Source: Streptomyces sp. NBC_00353
GTDB lineage: Bacteria; Actinomycetota; Actinomycetes; Streptomycetales; Streptomycetaceae
Assembly: GCF_036108815.1 (NCBI RefSeq)
Contig: NZ_CP107985.1
Location: 1,302,001-1,366,000 of the forward strand
Reading direction: 5' to 3'
DNA length: 64,000 nt
The translations under genes and the position numbers were made by a program. This document shows, one piece after another, positions 19,804 to 27,352 of the stretch (positions are counted from its first letter, which is position 1; each line of letters starts with the position of its first letter). Under the pieces are notes generated by a model. The model did not search any database. It was given only the letters and a program-made list of their open reading frames with translations, and was not told the DNA's origin.

Positions 19804-20166
19804 GTGTTGTGGCTGGACCTCGCCCTGTCGACCACCCCCAGTTCCGACGGCGACCCGCAGGTCGACGACCTCGGACCGCTGTACGCGGCCGCCGCGTGGG
19901 TCAACGCCAGCGCCATGGAGCGCGACATCTACGGCTCCGTGCACCTCAAGCCAGCCGCACTGTTGCAGACCCTGTCAAAACTCCCCTGCCTCGAGCACTC
20001 GGGCGAGGCCTTCGCCTGGCACTCGACCGAGGCGTACCTCGCCCTGAACGGACACCGGCTCGACTACCCGCCCAAGGCGGCCGTCGCCCTCGTGCGCGAC
20101 GCCGCCGCCGGGACACTGGGCGTCGCCCGCATCGCCCGCCAGCTGCGCGACTGGACCAACAACTGA
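19804..20166 (+). CDS. Fic/Doc-like toxin family protein, orphan
   Basis: A 120-residue protein, GTG 19804 (start uncertain). It matches the short Streptomyces Doc-type group: an N-terminal WLDLALST strand, LKPAALLQTLSKLPCLEHSGEAFAW and a C-terminal AYLALNGHRLDYPPKAAVALV. The canonical Fic motif HPFxxGNKR is not present; the segment aligned to it reads LEHSGEAFAW, as in many members of this group. No antitoxin of 60-90 residues fits upstream, where the truncated PucR ends. AMP transfer activity is therefore doubtful. Confidence 0.55.
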   Translation: MLWLDLALSTTPSSDGDPQVDDLGPLYAAAAWVNASAMERDIYGSVHLKPAALLQTLSKLPCLEHSGEAFAWHSTEAYLALNGHRLDYPPKAAVALVRDAAAGTLGVARIARQLRDWTNN

Positions 20167-20769
20167 CCTGCCCGGTGGGGACCAGTGGAACACCGACGCC
20201 GGGGGCGGCAGTAGCCTGCCGTTCCAGGGCTACGGGCCCACTTCGACAGCCCGCCACTCGCCAGGCAGGGCAAGCAGTTCAGCCCCCGTGTCCGAACCCT
20301 CGTCCCAAACGGCGACTGCACCTGCAGGCCGGTGCTGCGGCCCGGCCGGGCGCGCCGACAACGGCCCCGCCCGACGGCACGCCCGGGGTTAGGCGCGGGG
20401 CTCGGCGGGCGGTGCATGGAGACCTGAGGGCCATGCGGCTGAGTGAGGAGACTCGTAGCGGGCACACGAGGTAAATGCCCGATGTTCCGCAGCTATTGAT
20501 TGAGACGACGCGCCGCCTCTGTCCGAGGGCGCGGACGCTCACCGGTCGAAGGTACCCCGGCGTCTCCCGCACCACGGTTTCCCTTTCCCTGGGATCCCGG
20601 CCGCCTGGCCGCACTGCCCTGCTGGTCGGCGGTCGGGCGGACTCGCCGGTGTCCTGGCTCCGCCACCGCCCTACGCGCCGGGCGGAGCAGTGAACTCCTC
20701 CGTCGGCCCGCCAGCTCAGTGAGCGTCGCCGGATACGGATCGCAAGAGGATCAGAAGGGAGTGTGCTCC
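20167..20769. other. no gene supported; kinase promoter region
   Basis: About 600 bases with unrecognised frames only. The last ~50 bases carry the AAGGGA ribosome binding site of the kinase; two further in-frame GTG codons at 20719 and 20761 are alternative starts. Confidence 0.35.
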
Positions 20770-22146
20770 GTGTTGGTGGCTGGTCGGTACCGGATCGTCG
20801 CTAGGCTCGGCCGTGGGGGAATGGGCGAGGTGTGGCGGGGGGTGGACGAAGTACTGGGTCGCCCGGTGGCGGTCAAGCTTCTCCTGAACCACAGAGCCGA
20901 CGAGGCGGCGATCGCCCGGTTCCATCTGGAGGCCCGGACCGCGGCGCAGCTCAGCCACCCGCACGTGGTCGCTGTGTATGACACCGGCACCGACCTGGAA
21001 CGCCACTACCTGGTGACGGAGTTTCTGGACGGTCGCAGCCTCGCCGAGGAGCTGGCCGCGCGCGGGCCGTTGTTGCCTGCGCGCGTCGCCGGGATCGGTG
21101 GGCAGGTTGCTGACGCCTTGGCCGCGGCACACGGGCACGGCGTGGTGCACCGGGACGTGAAGCCGGGAAATCTCCTGCTGGCTTCCGACGGCACGGTGAA
21201 AGTCGGCGACTTCGGGATCGCCCACTTCACAGACGAGTCCACGGCCGGGCTGACGCTGAAGGGCCAGATCATCGGCACCAGCGCCTATCTGGCGCCCGAA
21301 CGAGCCGTGGGCCAACCCGCCGGCCCTCCGGCGGACATGTACGCACTGGGCTGTGTACTGTACGAACTGCTGCTGGGTCACCCTCCTTTCCGGGCGGAAA
21401 CCCCCGCGGCGATGCTGTACCAGCACGTCGATGCGGTGCCCGACTCCCCGAATCGGCACCGTTCAGATCTGCCCAAGGCGTTCGCGGCCTTTGTCATGCA
21501 GTTGCTGGCGAAGTACCCCGAGGCGCGGCCGACCGCTGCCGAAGCCGTCGAGTTCCTGGCCTCCGCGGAACAGTGGAGCGCCCGGCAGCCGTCATCGGGC
21601 GAATTCACCCCTTCTGTCGCGGGTGTCCCCGGTCGTTCCGCGACGGCCGTCAGCCAGGGTGCCATGCGGCAGAAGGAGCCCGGCAGCCTGCGTTCACTGC
21701 GGTCGCGGGTCGCCACCGGCTCGCTCGTGGCAGCGGTCGCGGCCGCTGCGGTCGTGAGCCTCTCCGCGGCGCCCCCGATCGCGGAGGAGGGGAGGGGAAA
21801 GCCGCACACCTCGACCACGGCCCGGCCCTCACCGACACACGGCACAGTGAGCGCGACGCAGCCTCCCCTGTCCGACGCGGCAGCCGCCACCGCAACGCCG
21901 TCGTTGCCCGGACCCGCCCCGAAGGCAGAGAAGGCGTCCGCCCACTACAAGAAGGCGTCGACGGACAAGTCGTCCTCACCGTCGGAGAAGCCGATGCCCA
22001 CGAAGAAGCCCAAGCCTTCCGAGAAGCCCACGACCACCAGGACGCCCTCGCCCACGAGCACTCCGACCCCGACGACGAGCGGCCCGCTGACGCCGAACCC
22101 CACTCAGCCGGAGGAACCGACTGAAACGTCTCCGTCGGCTCAGTGA
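20770..22146 (+). CDS. membrane Ser/Thr protein kinase (PknB type, no PASTA)
   Basis: A 458-residue protein; GTG 20770 gives a 9-base spacing to AAGGGA. The kinase domain (6-275) has the G-loop GRGGMG (14-19), Lys36, HRDVKPGN (about 130), DFG (about 150) and the activation segment GTSAYLAPE. A single helix near residues 320-340 (GSLVAAVAAAAVV) is followed by about 120 extracellular residues rich in Pro, Thr, Ser and Lys with no PASTA repeats. By family it autophosphorylates and phosphorylates Thr on targets. The extracellular tail may contact the cell wall (inference). Not in an operon with neighbours. Confidence 0.92.
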   Translation: MLVAGRYRIVARLGRGGMGEVWRGVDEVLGRPVAVKLLLNHRADEAAIARFHLEARTAAQLSHPHVVAVYDTGTDLERHYLVTEFLDGRSLAEELAARGPLLPARVAGIGGQVADALAAAHGHGVVHRDVKPGNLLLASDGTVKVGDFGIAHFTDESTAGLTLKGQIIGTSAYLAPERAVGQPAGPPADMYALGCVLYELLLGHPPFRAETPAAMLYQHVDAVPDSPNRHRSDLPKAFAAFVMQLLAKYPEARPTAAEAVEFLASAEQWSARQPSSGEFTPSVAGVPGRSATAVSQGAMRQKEPGSLRSLRSRVATGSLVAAVAAAAVVSLSAAPPIAEEGRGKPHTSTTARPSPTHGTVSATQPPLSDAAAATATPSLPGPAPKAEKASAHYKKASTDKSSSPSEKPMPTKKPKPSEKPTTTRTPSPTSTPTPTTSGPLTPNPTQPEEPTETSPSAQ

Positions 22147-22289
22147 GTGTGCGCTCGCTCTCCTGCGGCATGTCGGCGAGGGGCGAAGACACCGGTCGAT
22201 TTCGAAGGGTGATCCTCTGCTGGGGACTGCACCGTCGGCCTTCTCGGCTTGGTCCGTCAGACGGCGCACCGCCTGGGCAAACCGTCGTA

Positions 22290-22378
22290 ACAGCCACCTG
22301 GACAAGCTTGGTCTTGTTACTGGTCACCGGCGCATCTTCCATGATCAGGAGTTACGCCGTTCGCTCCACAGTCCCCTC
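22290..22378 (-). mobile_element. IS256-family relic, second copy
   Basis: Minus strand: GGGACTGTGGAGCGAACGG, then GTAACTCCTGATCATGG, then a GTG codon with TSNKTK. It aligns with the relic at 7.7 kb over about 55 bases, in the same orientation. Only the end and a few transposase codons remain. It overlaps the 3' end of the Nudix gene and provides its stop codon. Confidence 0.6.
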
Positions 22379-23020
22379 CCCGGGAGTGCGCCCGACGGCG
22401 TGCAGGAGGATGTTGGAATACCGATCGATGATGTGTTCCACGGCGAACGTCGGCTGGGAGGAGAGTGCTTGGTCGAGAGTGAGCCAGAGGGGCTCCTCGC
22501 CTTCCTCGTTCACGGTCAATTCCCCCTGAGTTCCGGCTGCCCGGTGGTCGTCGACGTCCAGCAGATAGGCGTGCCAACGATGGGCGTCGGAGCCCCTTCT
22601 GCACATGTCTCCGTTGAGATGCTCGTCCGCAACGAGCCGGAGGTCCCCGTGCGCGTCGCGGATTCCTACTTCCTCCCAGAGCTCCCGCGCTGCCGCGCGC
22701 TTGGGGTCCTCTCCGCGTTCAACATGGCCTGCGGGTACGGTCAGACGGTAGGGAAAGGCAGTTCTCTGGAAGAACAGAAATCTCCCTCGTGGGTCACGTA
22801 CGAATACGCCGGCGCTCTCATGCCAGTACTCGCCGTCTGAATCGGTCCACCAGCAGATGCGGGGATCAACGACGATGGCTCTTCCCGCCTCGCGGCCGCA
22901 CGAACCGCAGGCGCACCGTTTCCTTCCGTCCACGACGATCCATTCGACGGTCTCGGCGTGGCAGTACAGGCAGTACTCGCCGCAGGTGTTGTCCCGCAGC
23001 GGGAGGAAGTCGATTTTCAT
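22352..23020 (-). CDS. Nudix hydrolase with N-terminal zinc ribbon
   Basis: A 222-residue protein, ATG 23020 after AGGGGGCAGG. Residues 12-60 have Cys pairs (CLYC, CACGSC) that may form a zinc ribbon. The Nudix box is complete: GHVERGEDPKRAAARELWEE then VGI (about 115-140). It hydrolyses X-linked nucleoside diphosphates; next to folE a role on 7,8-dihydroneopterin triphosphate is inferred. The last seven residues and stop (TVERTA) come from an IS256 relic, so the natural C-terminus is probably lost. The core domain is intact. Confidence 0.85.
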   Translation of the reverse strand: MKIDFLPLRDNTCGEYCLYCHAETVEWIVVDGRKRCACGSCGREAGRAIVVDPRICWWTDSDGEYWHESAGVFVRDPRGRFLFFQRTAFPYRLTVPAGHVERGEDPKRAAARELWEEVGIRDAHGDLRLVADEHLNGDMCRRGSDAHRWHAYLLDVDDHRAAGTQGELTVNEEGEEPLWLTLDQALSSQPTFAVEHIIDRYSNILLHAVGRTPGEGTVERTA

Positions 23021-23083
23021 CCTGCCCCCTTTCAAGGAGAAGGCCGCCGTCAGCATTCGGGAACCCCCACAGCCGTGGCTCGG

Positions 23084-24388
23084 TCAGATTCTGTTGCGGT
23101 TGGGCTTGCTGACATCCGGCGCCTTCCGCAAGGGCTCCGGTCCCTCCCCCACGTCCACACCGTCCGGTGCGTCGAGCGACCGGGACACGCCGTCTGCAGT
23201 GCAGGTCGCGGACGTACGGGGGCCCTTCAGCAGAAGGAGTGCGCCAAGTCCGCCGAAGACGAAAGTCGCGGCAGCGACGGCGCCCCATCCCGCCGCAGCG
23301 ATGGCCAGGCCGAAGACCGGTGGTCCCATCAGCATTCCCACACTGCCGAGTTGGTTGAGGATGCCATTGGCGACATCGACATGCTCAGCACGGCTCACCG
23401 CGGCGGGGACGGCAGCGAAGACTGCGGAGATCAACAGTCCGTCGACGAAGAGAACAAGCGTGGCGGCGCCGCCGCTGACCGCGAGTGGGAATTCGGCCGA
23501 GAAGGCGGGGAGGCAGGCCACCGGCATCAGAACGCCCAGCGGGACGAGCGAGGAGAGGGTCAAGCCACGCCGCAGCAGCCAACTGGCGGCAAGCCCCCCG
23601 ATCGCACTCCCCAGGCAGACGAGTGCCACCACGGTACCGGCTACAGTCGGCGTTACCCCTCGGTGCTCGGTGAGGAAGAGCGGGAGGACCATCACCACAG
23701 CGACGCCGACCAGCGACAGGCTTCCGTACGCCGCGCCGAGCCTCAGTGCCCCATTCCAGGTGCCGACTGCGCGATGAGGGTACTGCACGGGTGTCCTCGG
23801 CAGCCGAGGCAGGACGACGGTGAGCGCCCCGGCCATGATCAAGGGACCGAGCGCTGTGAGGGCCAACCATCGGTTCCACGTCCACTGGGATGCCAGGACT
23901 CCGCCCAGGGCCGCGGCGACGGCCAGGCCCATCGGAACGCACGTGCCCCACAACGCGAGCGCCGCCGATCGGATGCCGCCCTGCGTCATGCGGGTGATTA
24001 CGACCGGACCCGCCACGAACACCAGCAGGTAGCCGACTCCTTCCGCGACACGCGACCCCAGCAGCAGACCCCAGGATCCGGCGGTCGCGCTGATGGCGGT
24101 TGCAACCGCCATGACGAACAGGCCCCAGGACAGAGCCCGGTGGGCGCCGATGCGGAGGATCCACCATCCCGCCGGGATGCCGAGGACGGCGCTCACCGCC
24201 GTAATGCTCGATGTGGCCCAGGCGAGCGCACCGGCTGACAATCCCAGTGACGAACGCAGGACGGATCCCGCCGGCGAGACGGCACCCAGGCCGACTGCCG
24301 CCAGCACGCCGGCGAGCCATGTCGCCACAACGCACTTCCAGGGCGACATCGACACGCGGCGGTGGCTGCCTCTCTTCCTGTCGCGCAC
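23084..24388 (-). CDS. MFS transporter
   Basis: A 434-residue protein with about 12 helices and the DHA-type layout (VVATWLAGVLAAVGLGAVSP first helix; WWILRIGAHRALSWG in the loop 2-3 position). GTG 24388 is preceded by AGGAG. It lies between folE and the Nudix gene on the same strand (gaps 63 and 118 bases). A pterin or nucleoside-derived product is a possible substrate; that is inference from context. The C-terminal 40 residues are cytoplasmic and charged. Confidence 0.85.
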   Translation of the reverse strand: MRDRKRGSHRRVSMSPWKCVVATWLAGVLAAVGLGAVSPAGSVLRSSLGLSAGALAWATSSITAVSAVLGIPAGWWILRIGAHRALSWGLFVMAVATAISATAGSWGLLLGSRVAEGVGYLLVFVAGPVVITRMTQGGIRSAALALWGTCVPMGLAVAAALGGVLASQWTWNRWLALTALGPLIMAGALTVVLPRLPRTPVQYPHRAVGTWNGALRLGAAYGSLSLVGVAVVMVLPLFLTEHRGVTPTVAGTVVALVCLGSAIGGLAASWLLRRGLTLSSLVPLGVLMPVACLPAFSAEFPLAVSGGAATLVLFVDGLLISAVFAAVPAAVSRAEHVDVANGILNQLGSVGMLMGPPVFGLAIAAAGWGAVAAATFVFGGLGALLLLKGPRTSATCTADGVSRSLDAPDGVDVGEGPEPLRKAPDVSKPNRNRI

Positions 24389-24506
24389 GGGCTCTCCTTG
24401 TGGTGGCTGGCGTGTTGTCCCGTACGGCGGTCGTCCAGTGCTGGGTGACCGGTGCCGCGTGGCGGGAGGTCTATCCCTTGAGCACCTCCCGCCACGCGAG
24501 TCCGGA

Positions 24507-25040
24507 TCAGTCGTCCAGGCCGAACTTGGCCATCAACTCCTGATGGCCCGCCACATATGAGGTGTCGGTGATCACGGTCTGGTCGGACGGACCGCGGCTG
24601 CACATGCAGAGGTGGCGGCTACGGGAGGTGACTCGCACGGCTTTTGCGCCGCCGGAGGACATGATCTCTTCAGCGATCTCCTTGACGAGGTACTCCTGGA
24701 TCTGGAACCGCCGGCTGAACGCCTGGACCAGGCGAGGGAATTTCCCGAGTCCGAGAATGCGGTCACCGGGGACGTAGGAGATGTTGACCTTCCCGAAGAA
24801 CGGCAGGAAGTGGTGGGCGCAGATCGAGAAGAAGTTGTTCTCCTGGACACGCACCACGCCGGTGTGCTCACCGTTCACCAGGCAGGTGGTCTTGAGGATC
24901 TTTGAGGTGTCGATCTCATAGCCGCTCAGCAGCTCGCGATAGGCCCGGACGATGCGGTCCTCGCACTCCGGGCCGCTGTACCAACCGAGTGCCCTCGTGT
25001 CGGTGGTTACATTGGTTTTGAGCCAGTCTTCAATGGTCAC
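24507..25040 (-). CDS. folE: GTP cyclohydrolase I
   Basis: A 177-residue protein, GTG 25040 after GGAGG. It has family motifs ENNFFSICAHHFLPFFG (zinc Cys and His pair), GLGKFPRLVQAFSRRFQIQE and SRHLCMCSRG with the second zinc Cys. The usual CEHH reads CAHH here. It turns GTP into 7,8-dihydroneopterin triphosphate, the entry to folate, biopterin and 7-deazapurines. It is shorter than the housekeeping FolE and sits with a Nudix hydrolase and an exporter, so it is probably a pathway-specific paralogue. Confidence 0.9.
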   Translation of the reverse strand: MTIEDWLKTNVTTDTRALGWYSGPECEDRIVRAYRELLSGYEIDTSKILKTTCLVNGEHTGVVRVQENNFFSICAHHFLPFFGKVNISYVPGDRILGLGKFPRLVQAFSRRFQIQEYLVKEIAEEIMSSGGAKAVRVTSRSRHLCMCSRGPSDQTVITDTSYVAGHQELMAKFGLDD

Positions 25041-25455
25041 CTGCGGCCTCCATTCCCACTTCCACCAAGGGCTCCGAAACCCGGTGGAGTTATTTCACTA
25101 TCCACCCAGTTGCATTCCTTGAGAATATCGCCCGCTTGGCTGACACCCGATCAGACCAATGCGCGGGTGATATGCTAATACCTACGTATTCAAAGCCGCG
25201 GAGAGAATTAACGTTTCCCCGATGCTTAAACCAGGCGGGGGGCGGGAACCCGGCGCCCGAATGACAAATAAAAAAACCACCCGTTGAGCGCCGGAGCACG
25301 ACCCGCTCATTCTGCCCGTCGCGCCATGTCTCAACCCGGTCCCCCGGCTCAATGCCTGGGGATAGTTCTTCCGGAAACGAGGAAGCGCCTTGTGACCTGC
25401 GATGCTGGGAGTTCTTCACGCTTCCAGCACGCACGATCGACAAGGCACTTCCGAG
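25041..25455. other. folE upstream region
   Basis: About 415 bases, with a lower-GC part around 25090-25290 that should contain the folE promoter. No riboswitch was recognised. The right side contains the outer part of an IS1380-like end. Confidence 0.4.
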
Positions 25456-25560
25456 ATGCAATCTTCCCATGCTGCAGCGAAGGTCTCCGCACGGTTCGGT
25501 GATCCGAATCTGGTCGCGTACGGCGGGCTGGAGCCGGTGACCGAGTGGGATCGAACCGCT
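25456..25560 (+). pseudogene. IS1380-family transposase N-terminal relic
   Basis: The plus frame starts MQSSHAAAKVSARFGDPNLV then AYGGLEPV, which matches the N-terminus of IS1380 transposases (SHxxxVxAxFDDPNLVxxAGLxPV). The rest is gone. Confidence 0.6.
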
Positions 25561-25680
25561 CCTGACCCATGCGGGGCGCGATCCAGACGGACTTGTTCTC
25601 CTCGCCCATCTGCTTGTGCAGAAAGAAACTTCGGACATCGTAAGGAGCCGTGGCCGCTACACAGACAGGGTGGAGGGGAA

Positions 25681-25860
25681 GTGGAGACTGCAAGCGACGA
25701 GCAGCGGTTCACCGAGCTCTACAGGCGGCACTATTCGGCCGTCGATGCGGACGTGCGTCGGCGAATCCACGGTGACCGCGTGGCCGACGTGGTCGCCGAA
25801 GCATTCCTGCTCGCCTGGCGCAGATTTGCTGCGCTTCCCGAAAGCAAGGCGTTGGCCTAA
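25681..25860 (+). pseudogene. ECF sigma factor, cut by IS5 insertion
   Basis: About 59 codons from GTG 25681 (GGAGGGG just upstream) read EQRFTELYRRHYSAVDADV then DRVADVVAEAFLLAWRRF, the start of sigma region 2 of an ECF sigma factor. The frame ends at a stop created at the left end of the IS5 copy. Regions 2.4 to 4 are not found on the far side of the element. Confidence 0.75.
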
Positions 25861-26725
25861 GGCTTGTCCCGTAAATGATCTGTGACTGGGTGTGGCGTGG
25901 TCGGTGGCCAGTCCGGCTGGTCGCCTATCCGGCGAGGTTGAGGTTGTGCAGGCGGGCGATGCCGAGCATGGCGTGGTGGACGCCATCGCCTTTGAGGCGG
26001 CAGTCGCGGAGGATCTTCCAGGTCTTCACGCGGGCGAAGACGTGCTCGACGCGGGCGCGGACCTGCTTGTGGGACTTGTTGTGGGCCTGTTTCCAGTCGG
26101 GGAGTTCTTCGCCCTTGCGGCGACGGTGGGGCATCACGAGCCCGGTGCCCGGACAGCCGCCGTCGGCGATCGTCATCGTCTTACCGACCCCAGTTTTCGC
26201 GCCGGACTCCTGCCACGCCTTGCAGTCGTTGCGGTTGCCCGGCAGCGGTCGGCCGACCACCACGACGAGCCGGGTGTCGGCGTCGGTGACGACCTGGTGG
26301 TTGGTGGAGTACCGGTAGTTCTTGGACTGCGCGGCGATGGTGCGGTCGCGGGTAGGCACCAGGGTGCCGTCCACGATGAGCACGGTGTCCTTGCCGAAGC
26401 GCTTGCGTGGCTGGAGCGCGAGTGATGGGCCGAGGCGGTCGATGACGCGGTCGGCCACGGACTTCGAGACACCGAAGAGCGGAGCGAGCTGGCGCATCGT
26501 CAAGTTCGTTCGCCAGTAGGCCGACACGAGCAGCACCCGGTCCTCCAGCGGAAGAGCCCACGGGCGACCCTCGCGGACCGGGTCTGCACCTTCACGGCGC
26601 AGTGCGGTCACCAGCTTGCCGAAGGAGCGCGGGCTCAGCCCGGTGAGCGGGGCTATCCAGGAGGGCTCCGACGCCGTGATCACACCAGACACCGCAAGAT
26701 CATCTCACCTGTGACCAGCAGTTAC
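25859..26725 (-). mobile_element. IS5-family insertion sequence, copy 2
   Basis: Left end AAGGCTTGTCCCGTAA at 25859, shared with the copy at 1063. The right end is placed just outside the transposase promoter but I could not find a clean matching inverted repeat, so this border is approximate. It interrupts an ECF sigma gene. Confidence 0.75.
25925..26692 (-). CDS. IS5-family transposase, intact
   Basis: A 255-residue protein, GTG 26692. An N-terminal HTH (PLFGVSKSVADRVIDRLG) is followed by a DDE_Tnp_4-type catalytic domain: VDGTLVPT (first Asp), IADGGCPGTG (second Asp), VRARVEHVFARVK (Glu). Length and order fit a functional single-frame IS5 transposase. Confidence 0.88.
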   Translation of the reverse strand: MSGVITASEPSWIAPLTGLSPRSFGKLVTALRREGADPVREGRPWALPLEDRVLLVSAYWRTNLTMRQLAPLFGVSKSVADRVIDRLGPSLALQPRKRFGKDTVLIVDGTLVPTRDRTIAAQSKNYRYSTNHQVVTDADTRLVVVVGRPLPGNRNDCKAWQESGAKTGVGKTMTIADGGCPGTGLVMPHRRRKGEELPDWKQAHNKSHKQVRARVEHVFARVKTWKILRDCRLKGDGVHHAMLGIARLHNLNLAG

Positions 26726-26727
26726 GT

Positions 26728-26754
26728 GTGACTCGTCGCGTTAGTTGTCGTTCT
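26728..26754 (+). repeat. left member of inverted repeat flanking LRV gene
   Basis: TGTGACTCGTCGCGTTAGTT at this site matches the reverse complement of 29331-29357 in about 21 of 25 positions. The pair faces inward around the repeat-protein gene. Confidence 0.55.
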
Positions 26755-27352
26755 ACGTGGACCCCGACCTGAGGATTCGGCGACACATCGGCACGAAATC
26801 TGTCGTAAAACTGGCATGCTTCTTGTCGCTTGGTGGGCACGGGGCCCTGAGCCGCTGTGGTCGCACGCATGCGGCTGGAAGGACCTCCTCGTCCCGGTCT
26901 CGATCGAGCGTGGCCGGGATGCTTTCGTCCTGGGGGGACGGGTGGACGAGGCGGTGGAGTGCGACTTGGCGGTGTGCCGGAGGCGAGGTGACTTGCCCGG
27001 TTGCCCATCTGGCGGAGGCGCCGCTGGCCGCCTACTTGCGGCGTCCGGCGTGGATCTCCGCACCGCCGAGGGCTGCCGTCAGTGGCTACGACGCCGTCAG
27101 TCGCCCCCGGCATGACGACTAAGCGGCCCCGTTTCGTGAAGCTCCATGGCGGCTCGAAGCGGTCCCATGCTGGCGTGGCCCGGTCTCGTCCGAATCCAGG
27201 CCAAAGCCTTCGATGCACTAGTGGGTCCGGCTCGAGCCGCCCCGGTGGGGCCGCCGAACGACATTGCAGCCAATGACGTGTATGGGGGGTGGGCCGGTTT
27301 CGCCTGGGCTGAGGGCCTTGTCCCGCCGCGAGCCGGCGGGGATCATGACCGC
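26755..27352. other. no gene supported
   Basis: About 600 bases between the repeat and the LRV gene. An open plus frame starting with ATG at 26816 (99 codons) has no recognisable product; frames to either side look equally weak. Confidence 0.3.

Noticed and set aside
25402..25860. Single 152-codon gene upstream of the IS5 copy
   Set aside because: It is a chance read-through of an IS1380 relic and the truncated sigma factor, which have separate starts.
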